DNA of 64,000 bases, taken from positions 124,001 to 188,000 of the forward strand of contig NZ_JAUZDX010000006.1 in the NCBI RefSeq assembly GCF_030704685.1, in the 5' to 3' direction. A program made the translations under genes and the position numbers. This stretch comes from Acidovorax sp. A1169 (GTDB lineage Bacteria > Pseudomonadota > Gammaproteobacteria > Burkholderiales > Burkholderiaceae_C). This document shows, piece after piece, positions 13,743 to 22,574 of the stretch (positions within the stretch are counted from its first letter, which is position 1; each line of letters begins with the position of its first letter). The notes under the pieces are model-generated. The model searched no databases. It saw only the letters and a program-made list of their open reading frames with translations, and was not told the DNA's origin.

Positions 13743-16678
13743 GCGGCCACTCCCTGCGCCGATGCAGCTGCGGCCGCCTGGCCATGCAGGCGGCGCAGGT
13801 CTTCGACGATGCCCTGTTGCGAGGAGATGCTCAGGTCGATCACCTCGCGCGCCTGGGCCACGTAGTAGGCCAGTTGCTCATCGCTGCGGCCCAGCGACTG
13901 GCCGATGGCGCTTTCGATGCCCTGCAGGCCCTTCACCAGCTTGTCGTTGCTGGCGGTGAACAGGCCCACGCCATGGCTGAACGACTCGCCCAGGCTGGCC
14001 AGCTCCACGGCGCTGGCGGCGACGTGCACGGCCACCTCGTCGACCTTGCCGGCCTGCGTGCCCAGCGCTTCGCTGAACTGCTGGCCGGCCTGTTCCAGCA
14101 CCTGCGTGGCCGAGCCCACCATCGATTCGATGGCCGCACGCTGCTGCCCTGCGGCCTCGTTCACGGAATGCAGCAGGGCGGAGAGCTGCTCCATCATGGC
14201 CGTGCGCTCTTCCAATGCGATGTTGTCGCGCTCGCCCAGGCGCGTCATCTCCTGGCGCAGCTGGGTGATCACCTCGGCTGCAGCTTGCGGCACGTCGGAC
14301 GCCGTCTGCAGCAGCCGCGTGAGCGGCGCTTCGAGGGCCGAGCCCAGCGTGGCCAGATGTCCGGCCACGGCGGCCTGCAGGGTGTCCAGGCGGCCGACCG
14401 CAGCCTGGCCGCGCGCGGCCTCGTCGTCGCGCAGGGCCGCCAGCTCGGTGCGCCACACGCCGGTGAGTGCGTCCATGCGCTCGCCCTGGGCCTGCTCCCA
14501 GCGGGCCTCGGCGTCCACGCGCGCGCGCAGTAGCGCGTCGGACTGCTCCATCAGCCGGGCCGTGCTGCCCAGGGTCTGCTGCACCTGGCCGGACATGCGC
14601 TCGGTCAGCTGGGCGGCGGTGTCTTCGAGGGTGCGGTACAGGCCTTGCTGCAGCTCTGCGGCCTGGGCGCCTGCGCGCTGCAGCTCTGCGGTGACCGTGC
14701 CGGCCATGCCTTCCATGGAGCGGCTCCAGGCCTCCAGGCGCTGCTGGTCTGCCTGCACCTGGGCCGTGTGCGACTGGGCCACAGTGTCCTGCAGCGATGC
14801 CAGCAGTGCGTTGGCGCGCTGTTCGAAGGACTGTGTGGCCGCCTGCAGTGCCCGGTCGAGTTGCGTGGCCGCGCCCTCCAGGGCCTGGCTCACGGCGCGC
14901 TGCTGCTCCACTGTCTGGGTGCCTGCGCGTTGCCATTCGGCAGCGAGGGTGCCGGCCATGCCTTCCATGGACCGGTTCCAGCCTTCCAGGCGCTGCTGGT
15001 CGGCCTGGACCTGGGCCGTGTGGGATTGGGCGACCGTGTCCTGCAGCGATGCCAGCAGGGCATTGGCGCGCTGCTCGAAGGACTGCGTGGCTGCCTGCAG
15101 TGCGCGGTCGAGTTGCGTGGCCGCGCCTTCCAGGGCCTTGCCCATCGTGCGCTGCTGTTCCACCGTCTGGGCGCCTGCGCGCTGCCATTCGGCAGCGAGG
15201 GTGCCGGCCATGCCTTCCATGGAGCGGTTCCAGCCCTCCAGTCGCTGCTGGTCGGCCTGCGCCTGGGCGGTGTGCGATTGCGCCACGGTGTCCTGCAGTG
15301 CGACAAGCAGGGTGCCGGCCCGTTGGTCAAAGGCCTGGCTGGCCGTCTGCAGGGTCTGGCCCAGTTGCTCGGCGGCGCCGGCCAGTGCCTGGCCCGCTTC
15401 GCGTTGCTGTGCCGCGGCCTGGGCGCCTGCGCGCTGCCATTCGGCAGTGAGCGCGCTGGCCGTGCTCTCCATGGATCGGCTCCAGCCTTCCAGCCGCAAC
15501 TGGTCGGCGGCGGCCTGGGCGGCGTGGGATTGGTCCACGGTTTCCTTGAGCGAACCCAGCAGCGCACCGGTGCGCTGCTCGAAGCCCTGCGTCACGGATT
15601 GCAGCGCCCCATCGAGCTGCGCGACCAGATGGCCCTGGGTGTCTTTGTGGCTGTGCAGCGCGTCGGTCCAGGTGGCGGCCACCTGGCGGGCTGTACCCTC
15701 CCACTGGGCGGACAGGGCTTGCATCTGCGCATCGGTGGCCTCGCGCAGGCGCTGGTGCGAGCGCTCGGCCTCCTGTGCCAGGGCGGCCATGGCCTGTTCG
15801 ACCACGGGGCGGATGGTCTCGCCGGCCTGGCGGGCGCTGGTGGTCAGGCTCTCCTGCAGCGACGCGCCCACGGTGCTGGCCAGCGTGGTGTACGCACTGG
15901 CCGCCTCGCGGTGAAAGCCCTGCTGCTGGGTGACCAGTTGCTCGTTGAGCTGCCCATGGCGGCGCTCCAGGCCCTCCATCAGGCCCTGCAGGCGCTCGGC
16001 AATCAGTGGCATGGCCTGGGCCTGGGCCTGCAAGGCGGCAAACATCGCTTCGCGCCGGTGGGTCGCCGAGAAGGGCCGCAGCACGGTGGCGATGCGGGCA
16101 TCGAGCAGGCGCAGTGTCTGCAGACGCTCTCGGCGGGCGATGGCGGACATCAGGCCCAGCATGGCCGAGGTGGCGACGCCGGCCACCGAGGTGCCGAACG
16201 CCAGGCCCAGGCCCTTGATGGGCGCGGCCAGTGCCGCGCGGATGGCCTCGAGGTTGGACGATGCCTCCAGCGCGAACACGGCGCCATTGAAGGTGACCAC
16301 CATGCCCAGAAAGGTGCCCAGCATGCCCAGCATGACCAAGAGGCCCACCAGGTAGGGGGTGAGGGCCGGACCGGGCAGGGCCACGCGCTCGCCTTCGATG
16401 CGCTGGCGCACGGGCGTGCGCAAGGCGGGGTGCAGGCGCTCCAGCCAGGCACCCAGGTCCGCCTGCGGCTGATGAGCCGGGTCGTCGGCCAGCGCCGCAG
16501 CCAGCGAGGTGCTCGCCGAGCGGAACTGCGTCAACTCATAGGCGCCCAGCAGGTACACCCCGGCGATCACCGCTGTCATCGCCAGCGCCAGCGGGCTGGT
16601 CCCCACGAAGCCCCAGGCTACCCATCCCACCACCGCCAGGCCGGCTGCAAACACGCCGGCCATCACACTCTTGTTCAT
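13739..16678 (-). CDS. DUF802 protein, MotA/ExbB/ZorA-like with a long coiled-coil tail
   Basis: 979 residues. The N-terminal 180 hold four predicted membrane helices: two at about 5-48, then VGLLVMLGMLGTFLGMVVTF and IKGLGLAFGTSVAGVATSA. The LGTFLGM and AFGTSVAG pattern is that of MotA/ExbB/ZorA proton-channel subunits. The rest is a very long, Gln/Ala-rich coiled coil. Residues about 350-685 are four tandem 84-residue repeats (252 bp each) that are close to identical in DNA. The last 150 residues are again coiled coil. The order is that of the ZorA subunit of the Zorya anti-phage motor, but no other Zorya gene is here. It overlaps both neighbours by four bases. Confidence 0.85.
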   Translation of the reverse strand: MNKSVMAGVFAAGLAVVGWVAWGFVGTSPLALAMTAVIAGVYLLGAYELTQFRSASTSLAAALADDPAHQPQADLGAWLERLHPALRTPVRQRIEGERVALPGPALTPYLVGLLVMLGMLGTFLGMVVTFNGAVFALEASSNLEAIRAALAAPIKGLGLAFGTSVAGVATSAMLGLMSAIARRERLQTLRLLDARIATVLRPFSATHRREAMFAALQAQAQAMPLIAERLQGLMEGLERRHGQLNEQLVTQQQGFHREAASAYTTLASTVGASLQESLTTSARQAGETIRPVVEQAMAALAQEAERSHQRLREATDAQMQALSAQWEGTARQVAATWTDALHSHKDTQGHLVAQLDGALQSVTQGFEQRTGALLGSLKETVDQSHAAQAAADQLRLEGWSRSMESTASALTAEWQRAGAQAAAQQREAGQALAGAAEQLGQTLQTASQAFDQRAGTLLVALQDTVAQSHTAQAQADQQRLEGWNRSMEGMAGTLAAEWQRAGAQTVEQQRTMGKALEGAATQLDRALQAATQSFEQRANALLASLQDTVAQSHTAQVQADQQRLEGWNRSMEGMAGTLAAEWQRAGTQTVEQQRAVSQALEGAATQLDRALQAATQSFEQRANALLASLQDTVAQSHTAQVQADQQRLEAWSRSMEGMAGTVTAELQRAGAQAAELQQGLYRTLEDTAAQLTERMSGQVQQTLGSTARLMEQSDALLRARVDAEARWEQAQGERMDALTGVWRTELAALRDDEAARGQAAVGRLDTLQAAVAGHLATLGSALEAPLTRLLQTASDVPQAAAEVITQLRQEMTRLGERDNIALEERTAMMEQLSALLHSVNEAAGQQRAAIESMVGSATQVLEQAGQQFSEALGTQAGKVDEVAVHVAASAVELASLGESFSHGVGLFTASNDKLVKGLQGIESAIGQSLGRSDEQLAYYVAQAREVIDLSISSQQGIVEDLRRLHGQAAAAASAQGVAA
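14624..15631 (-). repeat. Four tandem 252-bp repeats inside the DUF802 gene
   Basis: Units run 15631-15380, 15379-15128, 15127-14876 and 14875-14624. The second, third and fourth are near-identical at the start (QLDRALQAATQSFEQRANA in the last two). Each encodes 84 residues, exactly twelve heptads, so unit gain or loss keeps both the frame and the coiled-coil phase. Confidence 0.8.
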
Positions 16679-17499
16679 TCCTGAATACCCGTTCTTTTGT
16701 TCTCGTTGCGGGCTGCTTCCAGCAGCCCCGTGATCGGTTGCAGGCGCACCTGCATTTCTGCCAGCAGCAGGGCCTGCAGGTCCTGCTCGAAGCTGGCCAG
16801 CCAGCCGCCCGCCCGGCGCCAGCGCAGCGGGTCATCGGCCTGGCCCGAATCCTGAAGCCGCGCCTGGTGGGCTTTGCGCAGTTGCACGAAGCGCCGCTCC
16901 AGGTGGCCGGGCAGCGAGGCCCACAGCCGCTGCTCGCGTGCGCCCAGCATCTGCTCCATCACCCCGTCCAGCGCCGCCAACTGCCTGAGCGTGGCCGAGC
17001 CCTTGAGCAGGCCGGCCCGCACCTGGGTGCGCAGTGCCACCAGGCGCATGTCCATCTGCTTTTGCTGTTCCAGGTAGCGTGGCCCGTGGGCCGCGAAATC
17101 GGCCTGGGCTTGCGGGTCGGGCTGCTCGACGGGCGTGTTGTCTGCGCGCTCGCGCACGGGCCTGGCCGGTTTGGCGGGTGCCGTGGCCAGGCGCGTGAGG
17201 TCCGCCTTGGCTTTCTGAAAGAGCTCCTCCAGTGCCAGGGCATCGAGGGCAAGGTCCTGCGGCACTGGTGCCTGCGCGGCGTGGGTCTCGATGGAGCGCA
17301 GCGAGCCGTTGAGCTCGACCGCATCCACCACGCTCAGCCATTGGCCGAGTTGCCCGGCCACATCGCTGCCCACCGACGCGCGCTGCGCCTGCGTCCATTG
17401 CGCAAGCAGGACGACGAGGCGTGAACTATCGAGTCGGTGGGGTAGGGGCATCCGGAAAAAACCAATCCACTGCGCCATGTCCTCTGGGAGGGCTGGCAT
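16675..17499 (-). CDS. DUF3348 family protein, first gene of the motor-like operon
   Basis: 274 residues to the ATG at 17499. Internal Met codons at 17478 (with an AGAGGA site) or 17451, where the family's usual RLDSSRLVVLLAQW opening begins, are likely alternatives. The N-terminus matches the DUF3348 opening (SSRLVVLLAQW, LGQWLSVVDAVELNGSL). A charged/Pro-rich middle (about 105-130) precedes a helical C-terminal half with LRTQVRAGLLKGSATLRQLA and HLERRFVQLRKAHQARL. It has no signal or membrane segment. DUF3348 is typically next to DUF802 in Burkholderiales, and here it overlaps DUF802 as ATGA. Function unknown; a cytoplasmic partner of the membrane motor is the natural guess. Confidence 0.85.
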   Translation of the reverse strand: MPALPEDMAQWIGFFRMPLPHRLDSSRLVVLLAQWTQAQRASVGSDVAGQLGQWLSVVDAVELNGSLRSIETHAAQAPVPQDLALDALALEELFQKAKADLTRLATAPAKPARPVRERADNTPVEQPDPQAQADFAAHGPRYLEQQKQMDMRLVALRTQVRAGLLKGSATLRQLAALDGVMEQMLGAREQRLWASLPGHLERRFVQLRKAHQARLQDSGQADDPLRWRRAGGWLASFEQDLQALLLAEMQVRLQPITGLLEAARNENKRTGIQE

Positions 17500-17626
17500 C
17501 GGGGGCAGTCCCCGGTGGGCAAAACCGCGTATTTTCGTTCATATGGGCCAGCATCCTGAAAAGCGGGGCCCGGGCGTTGCAGGTGTTACATGCCCTGCTG
17601 GCCGAAAAATAGGCGCTGGCGGTGAA

Positions 17627-17680
17627 TTTTTGACAAATAGATGGCAAGGGGATGTCTTTTTCTGCCATTTGTTGTCAAAA
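17627..17680. promoter_or_regulatory. Imperfect inverted repeat in the divergent control region
   Basis: TTTTGACAAATAGATGGCA (17627-17645) and TGCCATTTGTTGTCAAAA (17663-17680) are an imperfect dyad carrying TTGACA on each strand. It lies between the DUF3348 operon and the small Zn-ribbon gene. A divergent operator/promoter is possible, but no convincing -10 is seen. Confidence 0.3.
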
Positions 17681-17763
17681 TTCGCGAAACCATGGATGCG
17701 CGCAGAAGGGGTAATATTCCGGCGCCGGGGTGCAGTGGGCCAGTGCTGTATAAGCAATCAGTA

Positions 17764-17970
17764 ATGCAATCCCCCAAATACTCTCCTGCGAATTCCTGCG
17801 GCTTTTGCGGTGCGACCAGCTACCGCCGCGTCGTGGCACGTGACACCCTGGGGGTTCTGCGCGCCACCGAGCGCCTGCTGTGCACGGGCTGCACGCGCGA
17901 GTTTCCCGATGTGAAGACCTGGCGCCAGGGGCGGCAGGATACGCCTGCGGCCTTTTCTCCTGCAGGGTAG
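17764..17970 (+). CDS. Small putative zinc-ribbon protein
   Basis: 68 residues, from the ATG at 17764. Two Cys pairs, CGFC (residues 12-15) and CTGC (residues 40-43), are 24 residues apart, as in a short zinc ribbon. The intervening segment is basic (YRRVVARDTLGVLRATERLL). The tail is flexible. It lies divergent from the DUF3348 operon and convergent with the TonB receptor gene. Upstream in-frame codons to 17641 add a Cys-poor tail with no better ribosome site. Its role is unknown; nucleic-acid binding is one possibility. Confidence 0.5.
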   Translation: MQSPKYSPANSCGFCGATSYRRVVARDTLGVLRATERLLCTGCTREFPDVKTWRQGRQDTPAAFSPAG

Positions 17971-17992
17971 GGGCAGGTCTTCGCGCTGGCGG

Positions 17993-20113
17993 TTACAGGA
18001 ACTGGGCCCGTAGTCCGAGCATGATTCGCCGGCCGGCGGCGGGCTCGAAAAAGCGGCCATTGCCGTCGTTCACGATGAGCGAGCCGGCGTAGCGCCGGTC
18101 CAGCAGGTTATCCAGGCGCGCCCAGGCCTGCCAGCGCGGGCTCGCGGTGGCTTTGCCGAAGGTGTACCCGGCGCGCAGGCCCACCACCGCAAAGCCGGGT
18201 GCGGCTTCGCTGTTCACATCGTTCGCAAATACCTTGCCGGACACATCCAGCGTGGCGCCCAGTTGCCAGGCGGCGCCGGGCGTGTAGTCCAGCGCCAATT
18301 GCGCCACGTGGCGCGCGGTGCCGGGCAGGCGGTTGCCGGCGGCCACGCGGGCACCCCCTGCACCGCTGTAGGCATCACCGAAGAACGCATCCAGATAGGT
18401 GTAGGCGGCACGCGGCTTCCAGGCGCCGGCCTGCGCGCTCCAGGCCAGCTCCAGCCCACGGCGGCGCACGTTGTCGGCGTTCTGAAAGATGGTGCGGCCG
18501 TTCACCGTGGCGGCGGGCACGATCTCGCTGCGGCTGCGCGCCTCGAACCAGGCGGCCTGCACCTGGTGCACTGCTCCCTGCCACTTGGCACCGATCTCCA
18601 TCTGCCGGCTGCGCGAGGCGCCCAGGCCGAAGTTGGGCCCGGTGTTGTCCCGGCTGTAAGCCATCTCGGCCAGGGTCGGGGTCTCGAAGCCACGGCCCAG
18701 GTTGGCATACAGGTTGAGCTGGTCGCTGGCGCTCCACACCACCCCCAGCACCGGGCTGGTCTGGCGCCAGGTGCGGGCACCGCTGTCGTCGGGGTTGGTC
18801 GGGGTGATGAAGTGGTCGCTCACGCGCATGTCCACGCGACTGCTGCGCAGGCCGGCCACGGCGCGCCAGGTGGGCGTGATCCATGCGTCCACCTGCGCGA
18901 ACAGGTCGGTGTTGCCCGCCCGGTCGCGCTCGTTGCGCCGCAGGGCGCCCGGTGTGCCGTTCTGGTTGACCAGGCCCTGGCGCTGCTCTGCGAGCCGGTC
19001 GGCATCGATGCCCAGGGTCCAGGTGAGCGGCAGGCCCGAGGGTGTCCTGGCGCTGTGCGTCCAGGCCAGGCCCAGGCCGTGGTAGTTGCGGTCCAGGTCC
19101 ACCACGCCGCCTGCGCTGTTCTCGGCCGCGCCGCTGAACGAGAGGTACTGGGTGAGTTGGCGCGTGCCGCCATAGGCGCGTGCGCGCACGCTGTCGGCCG
19201 CGCCCAGTTGCCGCTCCAGCACCAGGCCCCACTGGTTCTGCGCCACCGACTTGCGGGTGCCGAACGTGCTAGCCACCTCGGGCGCCTGGCGTGGGTTGGC
19301 GTTGAACTGCGCGCGCGTCAGGCCCAGCGGGTCCTGCGCACCGGGCTGGTCGTAGAGGTTGATCAGTGCGGTGATCTTCGTGTCCGCATCGGGGCGCGCC
19401 ACCAGCTTGCCGTTGAGGTGGGTGCGCCGCGCGGCGCTGTGCTCGCGCCAGCCGTCGGTCTCGAAACGCGATACGTCCAGCAAGCCGCCCAGCGTGCGGT
19501 CGCCGAAGTCGAACGACACGTCCGCCAGGCGCTGGCCGAACGAGCCTGTCGCGATGGAGGCCTGCGCTGCGCCGCCCTCGCGCGGCTCGCGCGTGGTCAC
19601 GTGCAGCACGCCGCCAGCCGCATTGCCATAGAGCTGGGCCAGCGGGCCGCGCAGCACGTCCACCTGCGCGGCGGACTGCAGCTGCGCCGTGGCTGCCTGG
19701 CCCTGGCCATCGGGCATGGTGGCGGGGATGCCGTCCACCAGAATGCGCACGCCGCGCACGCCGAAGGTGGAGCGGGCGCCGAAGCCGCGCACCGCGATCT
19801 GCAGGTCCTGCGCATGGTTCTGCCGGTCCAGCGCCACCACTCCGGCCTGGCCGGCCAGCAGCTCCGACAGGTTGACCAGTGGCGTGGGCGCGGTGAAGCC
19901 ATCGACCTTCACGCTGGTATGGCTGGCCGCGCTGTCAAAGCGCCGCTGGGCCTGCGCGCTGCCCTGCACTTCGACGGGGGCGAGGGTGCCGCCTTCGCGG
20001 GTCTGTGCGGTGGCTGCGCAAGGCGCCAGACTGGCCAGCGCCGCGAATGCCGTGGAGAGTGCCTGTGCGCGGCGGTTGGCAGGAAGGCGGGGGTGGGCGA
20101 GGGAAGGGGGCAT
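17993..20113 (-). CDS. TonB-dependent outer-membrane receptor
   Basis: 706 residues. A signal peptide runs to about residue 36 (ALSTAFAALASLAPCAATAQ). A TonB-box-like GGTLAPVEVQGS follows, then a plug domain (about 60-170; VRGFGARSTFGVRGVRILVDGIP and RGPLAQLYGNAAGGVLHV are diagnostic). The rest is a 22-strand-type barrel that ends in a terminal Phe-Leu. Such receptors import siderophores, cobalamin or sugars in exchange for TonB energy. Nothing in the sequence fixes the substrate, and no Fur box or partner ABC transporter is seen. It lies tandem to the TelA operon with a 198-base gap. Confidence 0.9.
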   Translation of the reverse strand: MPPSLAHPRLPANRRAQALSTAFAALASLAPCAATAQTREGGTLAPVEVQGSAQAQRRFDSAASHTSVKVDGFTAPTPLVNLSELLAGQAGVVALDRQNHAQDLQIAVRGFGARSTFGVRGVRILVDGIPATMPDGQGQAATAQLQSAAQVDVLRGPLAQLYGNAAGGVLHVTTREPREGGAAQASIATGSFGQRLADVSFDFGDRTLGGLLDVSRFETDGWREHSAARRTHLNGKLVARPDADTKITALINLYDQPGAQDPLGLTRAQFNANPRQAPEVASTFGTRKSVAQNQWGLVLERQLGAADSVRARAYGGTRQLTQYLSFSGAAENSAGGVVDLDRNYHGLGLAWTHSARTPSGLPLTWTLGIDADRLAEQRQGLVNQNGTPGALRRNERDRAGNTDLFAQVDAWITPTWRAVAGLRSSRVDMRVSDHFITPTNPDDSGARTWRQTSPVLGVVWSASDQLNLYANLGRGFETPTLAEMAYSRDNTGPNFGLGASRSRQMEIGAKWQGAVHQVQAAWFEARSRSEIVPAATVNGRTIFQNADNVRRRGLELAWSAQAGAWKPRAAYTYLDAFFGDAYSGAGGARVAAGNRLPGTARHVAQLALDYTPGAAWQLGATLDVSGKVFANDVNSEAAPGFAVVGLRAGYTFGKATASPRWQAWARLDNLLDRRYAGSLIVNDGNGRFFEPAAGRRIMLGLRAQFL

Positions 20114-20311
20114 GGGCGGCTTGGAAGGAGTGGCGCGGCCAGCGTAGCGCAGGATGCCTGCACGGCCTGTCAGCCAATGTCCCTTTGATACGGATTTGCC
20201 TTCAACCGTCTAACTTCGTTGGTCCGCCTTGCCGTGCTACAGCACTGTCTGCGGCCTCCCGCCTGGTTATACGATTGCATGCAAATCCATATGACCGCTC
20301 CGATCCAGCTA

Positions 20312-20992
20312 TCAGGCCATGCCCGCCAGGAAGTCCGGCTGCTGGAACTTCATCTCCAGGAACTTGCCGTTGGCCAGCAGGGCATGCGCATCGGCCCCTG
20401 CGACGTTGGCCACGATCTCGCGCATCTTGCCGTCGAGCAGGGCCAGTTGGTCGGCCAGGATCTGGCGCGCGGTCTTGCCGTCCGTGAGCACATGGGTGGT
20501 GCGAAACGCGGGCGGCAGGGCCACGTAGTTGGCCAGTGTCTCGGGCAGGTAGCGCAGCACCGTCTCGCGCACGGTGAACAGGTTGGCGTCGTGGTGGCTG
20601 CGCTCGCCGAGCAGCCGCGGCAGCACCTCGGCAATGGAGGTGCGCACGCTGCGCAGGTGGCCGTTCATGTCGGACGTGAGGTGCGGCGCAACGCCTGCAG
20701 CCAGGGTGTCCAGCCGGGCCAGCGTCTCTTCGATGGTGAGCGTGTCCTCGATGCGGCGCTCGATCAGGGGCGCCTGGCGGCCGGCCCAGCCCAGCAGCCA
20801 GCCTCCCGCATAGAGCCCGGCGGTAATGATCAGCCAGCCCGGGCCGATGACGCCCGCGAACAGCAGCACCGGCCCGAGCAGCGCCAGCGCGCAGCCGGCG
20901 ATGTTGCCGTTGCTGTACAGGGTGAGCAGCAGCCGCAGCTTGAGCGGGCGGCGGCCCTGCCCGGCCTTGCCGGTGGAGGAAACGGTTGGCAT
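20312..20992 (-). CDS. Membrane protein of the TelA operon, possibly XpaC-like
   Basis: 226 residues from the ATG overlapping the upstream stop (TGATG). Two close membrane helices (about 25-70: NIAGCALALLGPVLLFAGVIG, WLIITAGLYAGGWLLGW) precede a cytoplasmic helical region with IEDTLTIEETLARLDTLAAG and RETVLRYLPETLANYVALPP. That arrangement, plus the TelA partner, resembles the B. subtilis xpaC-yaaN pair, in which YaaN is TelA-like and XpaC is a two-TM protein. The XpaC link is inferred from context and architecture, not from a recognised motif. Confidence 0.6.
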   Translation of the reverse strand: MPTVSSTGKAGQGRRPLKLRLLLTLYSNGNIAGCALALLGPVLLFAGVIGPGWLIITAGLYAGGWLLGWAGRQAPLIERRIEDTLTIEETLARLDTLAAGVAPHLTSDMNGHLRSVRTSIAEVLPRLLGERSHHDANLFTVRETVLRYLPETLANYVALPPAFRTTHVLTDGKTARQILADQLALLDGKMREIVANVAGADAHALLANGKFLEMKFQQPDFLAGMA

Positions 20993-22572
20993 CACTGGTA
21001 ACCCCGGATCTCCTTGAAGACGAGCGCCAGCGCCGCCTTGCGCCCGTCGAACACCCGTCCGCCCGTGAGCTGGGCCAGGGCCCCCATGTCTGCATTGCTG
21101 GCTTCGCCGAACAGGATGGGGAAGACGCGCGTTGCCTGCCCGCTGCCGGCCATGCGGTTGCGGAAGGCGTCGAGGTTCGGGCCATCGGTGTTCACGCCGT
21201 CTGTGAGCAGCACGATGCTCACGTAGCGCTCGGGGTCGCTGGCGCGCTCTTTGGCGGCCAGAGCCTGGGCCTGCAGCAGGGCGGCATAGATGCCGGTGCC
21301 ACCCGAGGCGCTCAACGCATCGGCATAGGCGGTGACCTGGGCCTGGCTGCCCGCCAGCGAGGCGCGCTCGAAGTTGACCCGCACCGGATCGCCCACGGTG
21401 TCGGAGAATGACAGCAGCACCACCCGCTCGCGGCTTTGAAAGCGCGCGTAGCGCGCGCTGGCCGTGCTTGCCTGACCCCCGGCCAGCACCTTCAGGGCCT
21501 CGCGCATGGCGTCGATGCGTGGGCCCTGCATCGATCCGCTGGTGTCCAGCACGAATATCGAGGTGGCGGGCCGGCGCCATTCGCCCTGGTAGGCCGAGAG
21601 CACCGCGTCGATCACTTCCAGCCGGTTGGGAAAGCTCAGCTCCGCCACGGTGTCGCTGGGCAGGCTGGCGGGCAGCATGATGTCGGGCGCCGTGGGGCGC
21701 AGGAAGGCATCGGCAGCCAGTTGGCGCTGCAGCGCAGGCGCCTTGAGGGCGGCCACCAGGCGGTCATAGGCCCCGCGCTGCTCAGCGCGCAGCAGCATCA
21801 GCGGGTAGTCGGCGGAGATCACGCCGTCCCTGGGGTAGACCAGCGCAAGCCCGTCCGCCGCAGCCAGCTTCTCGTTGGTGCGCAGGATCACGGCCTCGTA
21901 GTTGACCATGCCGTCGAGCGCCGCAGGGTCCTTCACGAAAGCTTCGGCCAGCCAGCCCGAGCTGCCGGCCGTGAGCTTCTGGCCCGACAGGAAGGCGGTC
22001 AGCACCTGGGTGTTGACCTCGGCGATGTCCAGGTCCTCTGTCTTGCCGGCCACGGCCGAGGCCACGGCGAACAGCGCGCTCATGCCGGTGTTGGAACTCG
22101 TCGGGTTGGTCATGGCGTAGCGCAGGCGCCCGGCGCCTGCGGCTTTGGCGATGTCGGCCCAGGTCGGGGCCTGCCTGTCCCAGCCCAGCGCGGCGGCCTT
22201 GACCGTCTTGACGCCCAAAGCCACGCGCGAGTAAAAGAGCTTTTCGCGCGCCAGCGGTTTGGCTGCAAGGGCCAGGGCCGGGTAGGCGCCGTTGGGCGGC
22301 AGGATGGCGTCGAACTGCTCTCCGGCGTTGATGCGTTCCACGATGTCCAGCGTGCCCGCATAGGAAAGCTGCAGCCGCACGTTGGCATCGGCGGCCGCTT
22401 TGAGCAGCGCGGGTTCGATGTCCTTGATTTCCGAACCCGCGAGCACGCTGAAGATGGCCTGCGGGGCCGCCGCCTGAGCGGGCGCCGCCGTGCCATCTTC
22501 GCGCTGGCCGCAGCCGGCCAGAGCCAGCATCAGGCCGAGGGCTCCGGCCGCCAGCAGGCGGGCGCGGCGCAT
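20992..22572 (-). CDS. Lipoprotein with solute-binding and von Willebrand A domains
   Basis: 526 residues. A lipobox signal (LALAGC at residues about 16-21) predicts lipoprotein export. The next 290 residues form a periplasmic-binding-protein fold (FSVLAGSEIKDIEPAL, TNPTSSNTGMSALFAVA). From about 340 a VWA domain follows, with a DTSGSM MIDAS motif, the conserved Thr in LLTDGVNTDG, and a final helix. The fusion of a ligand-binding fold with a VWA metal-dependent adhesion fold is unusual. It starts two bases after the TelA stop. Confidence 0.85.
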   Translation of the reverse strand: MRRARLLAAGALGLMLALAGCGQREDGTAAPAQAAAPQAIFSVLAGSEIKDIEPALLKAAADANVRLQLSYAGTLDIVERINAGEQFDAILPPNGAYPALALAAKPLAREKLFYSRVALGVKTVKAAALGWDRQAPTWADIAKAAGAGRLRYAMTNPTSSNTGMSALFAVASAVAGKTEDLDIAEVNTQVLTAFLSGQKLTAGSSGWLAEAFVKDPAALDGMVNYEAVILRTNEKLAAADGLALVYPRDGVISADYPLMLLRAEQRGAYDRLVAALKAPALQRQLAADAFLRPTAPDIMLPASLPSDTVAELSFPNRLEVIDAVLSAYQGEWRRPATSIFVLDTSGSMQGPRIDAMREALKVLAGGQASTASARYARFQSRERVVLLSFSDTVGDPVRVNFERASLAGSQAQVTAYADALSASGGTGIYAALLQAQALAAKERASDPERYVSIVLLTDGVNTDGPNLDAFRNRMAGSGQATRVFPILFGEASNADMGALAQLTGGRVFDGRKAALALVFKEIRGYQ

Positions 22573-22574
22573 GG

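Noticed and set aside
14624-15631. Reading the tandem repeats as a CRISPR array or transposable repeat
   Set aside because: Unit length of 252 bp, coding throughout and exact frame retention show a protein repeat. No short repeats with spacers are present anywhere in the window.
13905-16684. Long plus-strand frames (up to 679 codons) within the DUF802 gene
   Set aside because: They mirror the repeated coiled-coil coding on the other strand; the composition is Cys/Ser/Arg or His/Gly-rich and not protein-like.
12499-17499. Calling the motor-like operon a Zorya defence system
   Set aside because: Only the ZorA/ZorB-like pair is seen. No ZorC, ZorD or ZorE-like nuclease or helicase gene is present, so the family name is not justified.
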